Assembly (NCBI GenBank): GCA_009936895.1
Contig: JAACDS010000319.1
Span: 1 to 11,272, forward strand
Reading direction: 5' to 3'
Source: Pseudomonadota bacterium
Lineage (GTDB): Bacteria > Pseudomonadota > Gammaproteobacteria > Pseudomonadales > Azotimanducaceae
Length of the DNA: 11,272 bases
Shown here: positions 6,497 to 11,272 of the stretch, in pieces
Layout: each line of letters starts with the position of its first letter
How positions within the stretch are numbered: the stretch's first letter is position 1
The notes under the pieces: model-generated
Told to the model about the DNA's origin: nothing
What the model saw: the letters and a program-made list of their open reading frames with translations, nothing else
Databases searched by the model: none
Translations under genes and position numbers: made by a program

Positions 6497-7231
6497 TCAC
6501 CCGCGCAAACGAAAAACCGGGTCTGGAAAGAAGGTCAGACGAATACGTACTTCAGTCGCCACCCAAACACCATCTACCTGCGCCATGGAAACCCGCAAGC
6601 GCCGCTCCTTACCCCGACGCGTCATGATGTCGTAGTCGCATCGTGTGACATCACCCGAATGAAAACCGCGACGACGCGGCAGCTTGGCTTTACTGACCTT
6701 GCGCAACCGAATGGGGTACGAGTCTTCTCCATCATGCACAGCATTGCCGGTAAAACAACCTTCGGTAAACAGCAGTGCAGAAATCAAATCCACGCCGACC
6801 GGTTTAGGCAAGACCTCGAATTTGCTGTCGCGTCCCTGCAAAATCTGAGTATGCGTATCGTCCATGACAACCACTTTGTAGTCGTCGTCTGCACTTTCGC
6901 TCTGCACAAGATAGCTTTCGGTCAGCGGACGTTCATCGATCCAATCGCCCTTAGCGGCAAATCGGCCCGTCCAGGTGTAGTACTCACTCATCCTTTTCGA
7001 AGTCAGAAACTGGCCCAAAAATCCATATTCATGTTGAGAACGCGAGAAACTGAAGTCCAGCTCGCCAGCCACCATAAGGCCTACTCTCGCCTCATAGACG
7101 AATCTCGAGCCCTCAGCGCGGGGCCGAACATCTGCATTGTTCACAGAGGCAGATACGGCGTTGGTGAGAGTACCCAAATAGGAAAGCGCCAATAATGCCC
7201 AAACCACCCGAGGCAGAAGAGACTGTGGCAT
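6497..7231 (-). CDS. Exported DUF3108-like protein
   Basis: A 244-residue protein that starts with a good signal peptide: MPQSLLPR, a hydrophobic stretch VVWALLALSYLGTL, and a likely cleavage after AVSA (about residue 28). The mature part begins with RFVYEARVGLMVAGELDFSF (43-62), the 'YeV..g.l.vGe..l.' opening of DUF3108 proteins, and has the internal GVDLISALLF motif, corresponding to the 'DplSalyy' block of that family. Function is unknown; relatives are predicted periplasmic or outer-membrane-associated beta-rich proteins. The assignment is from motif memory, not a search. In-frame starts at 7291 and 7348 exist, the latter overlapping merR. The ATG at 7231 gives a proper signal peptide, though its ribosome-binding site is weak. 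It is separated from merR by 76 bp and probably cotranscribed with the carotenoid oxygenase (41-bp gap). A shared role is inference only. Confidence 0.7.
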   Translation of the reverse strand: MPQSLLPRVVWALLALSYLGTLTNAVSASVNNADVRPRAEGSRFVYEARVGLMVAGELDFSFSRSQHEYGFLGQFLTSKRMSEYYTWTGRFAAKGDWIDERPLTESYLVQSESADDDYKVVVMDDTHTQILQGRDSKFEVLPKPVGVDLISALLFTEGCFTGNAVHDGEDSYPIRLRKVSKAKLPRRRGFHSGDVTRCDYDIMTRRGKERRLRVSMAQVDGVWVATEVRIRLTFFPDPVFRLRG

Positions 7232-7307
7232 AGGCAACAAAAACGAGGCTCTAGCGGGGGAAACGTTGGGGGCAAGACGTTCTCGGAACATCACGTAACC
7301 GGCTCGT

Positions 7308-7664
7308 TCAGGCCTTAAGCTCGCGCAGTAGATCTTCCAGTTCGGCAATCATCTGCTTCACCAAAATACCCGACTGGGTACGGTCTTCTTTGGCATCATC
7401 GCCAACCAAACGTTGGCGCGCACCGCCAATGGTAAACCCGTGATCGTAGAGCAGCCCACGGATTTGGCGAACAATGATAACGTCTTGGCGTTGGTAGTAA
7501 CGACGGTTACCGCGACGCTTCATAGGTTTGAGCTGAGGGAATTCTTGCTCCCAATAGCGCAGCACATGAGGCTTCACATCACACAGCGTACTGACCTCAC
7601 CGATAGTGAAATAGCGCTTGCCCGGAATGGGCGGCAGTTCGTTATTGTTGTTCGGCTCGAGCAT
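7308..7664 (-). CDS. MerR-family transcriptional regulator of the ihfA operon
   Basis: A 118-residue protein with a MerR-type winged helix-turn-helix: RYFTIGEVSTLCDVKPHVLR (17-36) is the helix-turn-helix, followed by the WEQEFPQLKPMKRRGNRRYY wing (38-57) and a helical stretch to residue 88. The C-terminus is a short coiled-coil-like helix (IAELEDLLRELKA) for dimerisation. It has no metal-binding cysteine cluster or effector domain, typical of the small MerR proteins found directly after ihfA in gammaproteobacteria, whose target is unknown. The ATG at 7664 has AAGG five bases upstream. The start codon lies seven bases after the ihfA stop, so translation is probably coupled. Its 3' neighbour in other genomes is tRNA-Pro; here it is the DUF3108-like gene. 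Confidence 0.93.
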   Translation of the reverse strand: MLEPNNNNELPPIPGKRYFTIGEVSTLCDVKPHVLRYWEQEFPQLKPMKRRGNRRYYQRQDVIIVRQIRGLLYDHGFTIGGARQRLVGDDAKEDRTQSGILVKQMIAELEDLLRELKA

Positions 7665-7671
7665 TCAGACC

Positions 7672-7983
7672 TTAGTCCTCTGCCTGCGCGTTGACCGAAA
7701 AAGCTTCCACACGAGACTTAAGCTTTTGACCGGGACGAAACGTGACCACACGACGGGCACTGATTGGGATTTCTTCACCAGTCTTGGGATTGCGGCCAGG
7801 GCGTTCGCCTTTTTCTCGCAGGTCAAAATTACCGAAACCTGAGAGTTTGACCTGTACGTTGTCCTCCAAAGAATCCAGAATTTCGTCAAAAAACAGCTCT
7901 ACAATCTCTTTAGCTTCTCGTTTGTTCAAACCGAGTTCGTCAAACAGTTGATCGGCCATTTTAGCCTTCGTCAATGCGCTCAA
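7672..7983 (-). CDS. ihfA: Integration host factor subunit alpha
   Basis: A 103-residue DNA-bending protein that pairs with IhfB and kinks DNA sharply in replication, recombination and sigma-54 transcription. The hallmark VKLSGFGNFDLR (45-56) and RPGRNPKTGEEIPISARRVVTFRPGQKLK (61-89) match IHF-alpha closely; P66 is the intercalating proline at the tip of the DNA-embracing arm. The start is a TTG at 7983, giving MSALTKAKM, which aligns with MALTKAEM of E. coli and MGALTKAEI of Pseudomonas. An ATG start at 7959 would drop the conserved first residues. GGGGA sits seven bases before the TTG. The gene lies 45 bp after pheT and 7 bp before merR, in the usual pheST-ihfA-merR order. IHF often represses this operon, but no binding site was identified here. 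Confidence 0.98.
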   Translation of the reverse strand: MSALTKAKMADQLFDELGLNKREAKEIVELFFDEILDSLEDNVQVKLSGFGNFDLREKGERPGRNPKTGEEIPISARRVVTFRPGQKLKSRVEAFSVNAQAED

Positions 7984-7990
7984 AAATACT

Positions 7991-7995
7991 TCCCC
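7991..7995 (-). promoter_or_regulatory. Shine-Dalgarno GGGGA deciding the TTG start of ihfA
   Basis: GGGGA on the minus strand, seven bases before the TTG at 7981-7983. With the conserved N-terminal sequence it fixes the non-ATG start. Confidence 0.7.
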
Positions 7996-8028
7996 ATTTT
8001 GCTTGATACGTCCGATGAGAGCATGGCT

Positions 8029-10428
8029 CTATCGAAGTCGAGCCCCACAATGATGCTGCAACAACGCCATCGCAGACTGCGCTGCGGCGTTGATTTCGTC
8101 TTCACCTAGGGTGGTCTCTTGGCTTTGCAAGGTCAAGCCTATGGCCAAACTTTTCTCTTGCGAATCAATGCCCTCGCCTTCATACACGTCAAACAAGGTA
8201 ATGTTTGTGCAAACATTGTCCATACCGCGGCTCAGAACATCCATCACGGACTGTGCGCTGACCTGGCGATTAACCACAACCGCGATGTCCCGTCGAACGG
8301 CTGGATATCGAGAGACCCTGCCATGCCCTCGCCTGGGTTTCTGAAGGATGGTGGCGCCGTCCAACTCGAAAACAAAAACTTGCTCAGTATCTAAGGCTTT
8401 TTCTACGGTGGGGTGCAGCCGCCCAACGCGGCCGATTTGACGGTCATCCAGCAACACCGCCGCGCTCTGTCCGGGATGCATCGCATCATCCGCCAAGGGG
8501 CGATAGCTCAAGGTTAAACCGGCCCACAGAGCGAGCTCTTCTACCACACCTTTGGCGTCAAAAAAGTCCACTGCAGCTCCGTCGCTAAGCCATGCTTCAG
8601 GTGATCGACGCCCCCACAATATTCCGCCGACAGTGAGGTCTTGCTGAAGGTCTAGCGCTTCCCCGCGAGGCGGCTTGAACACCAGACCAACTTCAAACAG
8701 ACGACCGGAGTCCTGTTGGCGAGCAGCGTTTTTCTTAGCCGCCTCGATCAAACCCGCGAGCAAACTGGTGCGCATAACGGATTGTTCAGACGACATAGGA
8801 TTGGCCAGCATTTTGGCTTGCAGACCGACACTCTGATTCAGTATCGCTTCAACCTTAGGGTCGACAAAGCTGTAGGTCACGACCTCTTGCAAACCAAGCC
8901 CGGCCAAGCGCTCGCGCAGCTGGCGCTCACTGTGTCGCTGCAAATCCACCTGCGCCAAGGGCAAACGCACCGTTGGCTTAGTGACCGGAATGTTGTTGTA
9001 CCCATAAATTCGGCACACTTCCTCGATCAGATCCGCTTCTATGGCGATATCAAAACGATGCGAGGGAGCGATAACCTCCCACTCGACGCCACGGTCCGTT
9101 GATTTACGCTGGGTCACCGCGAAATCCAATCGAGCCAGAGCCTCGTCTACTTGAGCCACATCTGTGGTGATACCCAGCACACTGTTGAGCTTCCACTCGC
9201 GCAGGCGCACTTGAGGCTGAGATGGCATCGAAGCCTGATCTACTGTTTCCACCATGGGCCCTGCCTGACCGCCAACGATACCGAGCAAGATGTCCGTCGC
9301 GCGTTCCATCGCATCGGCTTGTAACTGAAAATCTACGCCACGCTCATAGCGGTGCGAGGCGTCGGTATGCAGCCCGTAACGCCGTGCAGTACCGGCAATC
9401 GCGACCGGCGCAAAGAAAGCACACTCCAAGAAAATATTGGTGCTATCTTTCTGCACGCCGGAGTTTTTGCCACCCATCACACCGGCCATCGCTACTGGCC
9501 CGCTCGCATCCGCGATCACCAAAGTATCGGCGTCCAATGCAACCTCCTGTCCGTCGAGCAACACTAAGGCATCGCTTTCCCGCGCCATGCGGACGGTAAT
9601 CGCCGAATCCAAGCGATCCAGATCAAAGGCGTGCATGGGCTGACCCTGCTCGATCAATACGTAGTTTGTGACATCGACCACGGGGTCGATGGTACGCAGC
9701 CCGCAGCGACGCAAACGTTCGGTTAGCCAGCTCGGGGACGGTTGACTGAGGTCTACACCCTCAATGACCCTGCCAAGGTACCGGGGACACTGTTCAACCG
9801 CCTCCAGAATGACAGGAAAAGTGCGCTCTGTGACCCCGGGTACGGGCGCGATGTGCGGATACGTCACTTCGAGATTGTTCAATACACCCACCTCCCGCGC
9901 CAATCCCTTGAGCGACAGACAGTCTCCGCGGTTTGGTGTCAGATCCACATCCACGGTCAAATCGTCTAAAGGCAAGTCTGCACCGGCGATACCGGCCAAA
10001 TCAGAACCCACAGGGTATTCCAGCTCCACAATGCCATCCGCATCGTCACCCAACCCCAGCTCTTGAGCACTGCACAACATGCCGAAGGACTCAACGCCTC
10101 GCAGCTTGGCTTTCTTAATTTTGAAGTTACCGGGCAAGACAGCGCCCACTTGGGCAAAGGCCGTAACGAGACCGGCGCGGGCGTTAGGGGCGCCACAAAC
10201 CACCTGAAACTGCTCTGACCCGTTGCTGACTTGACAGACCCGAAGCTTGTCCGCATCTGGATGCTGTTCGGCACTGACAATTTCACCCACGACCACACCG
10301 CTAAATGCCTCGGCTGCAGGCTCCGTACCGTCTACTTCCAATCCTGCCATGGTCATCTGGAACAACAGCTCGTCACTGTTCAGGGATGGGTTCACCCATT
10401 GGCGCAGCCATGCTTCACTGAATTTCAT
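8029..10428 (-). CDS. pheT: Phenylalanyl-tRNA synthetase beta subunit
   Basis: The 799-residue beta subunit of the alpha2-beta2 enzyme that charges tRNA-Phe. Length matches the E. coli protein (795). Domains in order are: an N-terminal segment; an OB-fold EMAP-like tRNA-binding domain (about 40-150, with VVGEIVSAEQHPDADKLRVC and VVCGAPNARAG); the B3/4 editing domain; the B5 domain with RFDIAIEADLIEEVCRIYGY (about 455-475); the inactive synthetase-like core; and a C-terminal FDX-ACB anticodon-binding domain (about 705-798, starting near SRYPAVRRDIAVVV). The ATG at 10428 is supported by AGGAAA five bases upstream (10434-10439). It starts 21 bp after the pheS stop. Nothing looks broken. Confidence 0.99.
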   Translation of the reverse strand: MKFSEAWLRQWVNPSLNSDELLFQMTMAGLEVDGTEPAAEAFSGVVVGEIVSAEQHPDADKLRVCQVSNGSEQFQVVCGAPNARAGLVTAFAQVGAVLPGNFKIKKAKLRGVESFGMLCSAQELGLGDDADGIVELEYPVGSDLAGIAGADLPLDDLTVDVDLTPNRGDCLSLKGLAREVGVLNNLEVTYPHIAPVPGVTERTFPVILEAVEQCPRYLGRVIEGVDLSQPSPSWLTERLRRCGLRTIDPVVDVTNYVLIEQGQPMHAFDLDRLDSAITVRMARESDALVLLDGQEVALDADTLVIADASGPVAMAGVMGGKNSGVQKDSTNIFLECAFFAPVAIAGTARRYGLHTDASHRYERGVDFQLQADAMERATDILLGIVGGQAGPMVETVDQASMPSQPQVRLREWKLNSVLGITTDVAQVDEALARLDFAVTQRKSTDRGVEWEVIAPSHRFDIAIEADLIEEVCRIYGYNNIPVTKPTVRLPLAQVDLQRHSERQLRERLAGLGLQEVVTYSFVDPKVEAILNQSVGLQAKMLANPMSSEQSVMRTSLLAGLIEAAKKNAARQQDSGRLFEVGLVFKPPRGEALDLQQDLTVGGILWGRRSPEAWLSDGAAVDFFDAKGVVEELALWAGLTLSYRPLADDAMHPGQSAAVLLDDRQIGRVGRLHPTVEKALDTEQVFVFELDGATILQKPRRGHGRVSRYPAVRRDIAVVVNRQVSAQSVMDVLSRGMDNVCTNITLFDVYEGEGIDSQEKSLAIGLTLQSQETTLGEDEINAAAQSAMALLQHHCGARLR

Positions 10429-10449
10429 CGTGTTTTCCTAATGTCTTGT

Positions 10450-11272
10450 CTAGTTGAACTGGCGCAAGAAGCGGAGATCGTTTTCAAAAAATAACCGAAG
10501 GTCGTCAACCTCGTAGAGCAACATAGCTAACCGGTCGACGCCGAAACCGAAGGCAAAGGCCGAGTACACCTCGGTATCAATATTCGACATGCTCAATACA
10601 TTGGGGTGCACCATGCCGCAGCCCATCACTTCCAACCAACCCGTATGGCTGCAGACCCGGCAACCCTTTCCTAGGCAATGGACACACTGGACGTCGACCT
10701 CAGCGGATGGTTCGGTAAACGGAAAATAGGACGGTCGGAACCGCACCTGCAGTTCTTTCTCAAAGAAGCGCTGGAGAAAATCGATCACAGTGCCTTTCAA
10801 GTCGGCAAAGCTGATGTTCTCATCCACCACCAGTCCTTCCACTTGGTGGAACATCGGGCTGTGCGTCAAATCCGAGTCGCGACGATAGACCCGACCGGGG
10901 CAAATCACCCGAATCGGCGGCTCTTGGCGCTCCATGGTGTGCACCTGACTGGGGGGGGTATGGGTGCGAAGCAATGTGCCATCGCCGAAATAGAACGTGT
11001 CGTGCATCGCCCGTGCCGGGTGATGGGACGGAATATTCAGGGCTTCAAAGTTGTAGTAGTCGTTTTCAATCTCTGGCCCACTCACGATCTCGTAGGCGGC
11101 ACCAGAAAAAATGGATTCAATGCGGTACATCGCTTGGGTTACCGGGTGCAAACCGCCGGCATCGCGTCGACGCCCGGGAAGCGTAATGTCTAGCGCATCC
11201 GCAGCCAGCGAAGCGGTCATAGCCACTGTTTCCAAGGCAGTCTTTCGCTGCGCAATCTGCTGCTGCAATGCG
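10450..11272 (-). CDS. pheS: Phenylalanyl-tRNA synthetase alpha subunit (5' end cut by window)
   Basis: About 274 C-terminal residues of the catalytic alpha subunit; the frame stays open to the window edge. Compared with E. coli PheS (327 residues), most of the N-terminal coiled coil is outside. Class II synthetase motifs are present: motif 2 around RVICPGRVYRRDSDLTHSPM and FHQVEG, and motif 3 AFGFGVDRLAML. The phenylalanine pocket stretch FRPSYFPFTEPSAEVDV is intact. Between SAEVDV and GWLEVMGCGMVHP lies a cysteine-rich insert, CVHCLGKGCRVC (plus positions 10651-10686), where E. coli has a short GKNGK loop. CxxC-x4-CxxC suggests a bound zinc; similar inserts occur in PheS of some other bacteria, so this is a lineage variant rather than damage. 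It is cotranscribed with pheT. The real start, promoter and any attenuator are upstream of the window. Confidence 0.98.
   Translation of the reverse strand, partial: ALQQQIAQRKTALETVAMTASLAADALDITLPGRRRDAGGLHPVTQAMYRIESIFSGAAYEIVSGPEIENDYYNFEALNIPSHHPARAMHDTFYFGDGTLLRTHTPPSQVHTMERQEPPIRVICPGRVYRRDSDLTHSPMFHQVEGLVVDENISFADLKGTVIDFLQRFFEKELQVRFRPSYFPFTEPSAEVDVQCVHCLGKGCRVCSHTGWLEVMGCGMVHPNVLSMSNIDTEVYSAFAFGFGVDRLAMLLYEVDDLRLFFENDLRFLRQFN

Overview
The window reads as chromosome of a gammaproteobacterium, probably a marine or aquatic heterotroph. The evidence is the gene order pheS-pheT-ihfA-merR, the close match of the IHF-alpha and PheT products to gammaproteobacterial versions, and a CCA-encoding tRNA-Pro(GGG). 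Genus cannot be set from the sequence alone. A Halieaceae- or Cellvibrionales-like origin is a guess from the accessory gene content.

Right part (about 7300-11272, all on the minus strand): a conserved housekeeping operon. It holds the 3' part of pheS (cut by the window edge), pheT, ihfA with a TTG start, and a short MerR-type regulator. Spacings are tight (21, 45 and 7 bp). Phe-tRNA synthetase, the IHF alpha subunit and the MerR protein are very likely cotranscribed, as in other gammaproteobacteria.

Middle (about 5000-7231, minus strand): a signal-peptide protein resembling the DUF3108 family, then a carotenoid oxygenase (RPE65/CCO family) with all four iron-binding histidines, then tRNA-Pro(GGG) with its own promoter-like sequence. 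In Pseudomonas and relatives this tRNA-Pro lies directly after merR, so these two genes look inserted into a conserved junction.

Repeat region (4738-4981): immediately downstream of the tRNA lie two tandem copies of a 109/135-bp unit. Each begins, in the tRNA's direction, with a copy of the last 12-15 bases of the tRNA including CCA. This layout resembles the tRNA-end repeats of the E. coli tyrT operon (source of rtT RNA), here behind a different tRNA. The copy nearest the tRNA carries an extra 9-bp perfect hairpin. This is the most unusual feature in the window.

Left part (1-4596): accessory genes. They are a secreted seven-repeat FG-GAP/VCBS beta-propeller protein (minus, GTG start), a SnoaL-like protein (minus), a GPH-family (MelB-like) cation symporter (plus), and a divergently oriented glutathione S-transferase-like protein (minus). 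Their position just past a tRNA 3' end, with tRNA-end repeats, fits an integration-prone region, but no integrase is visible.
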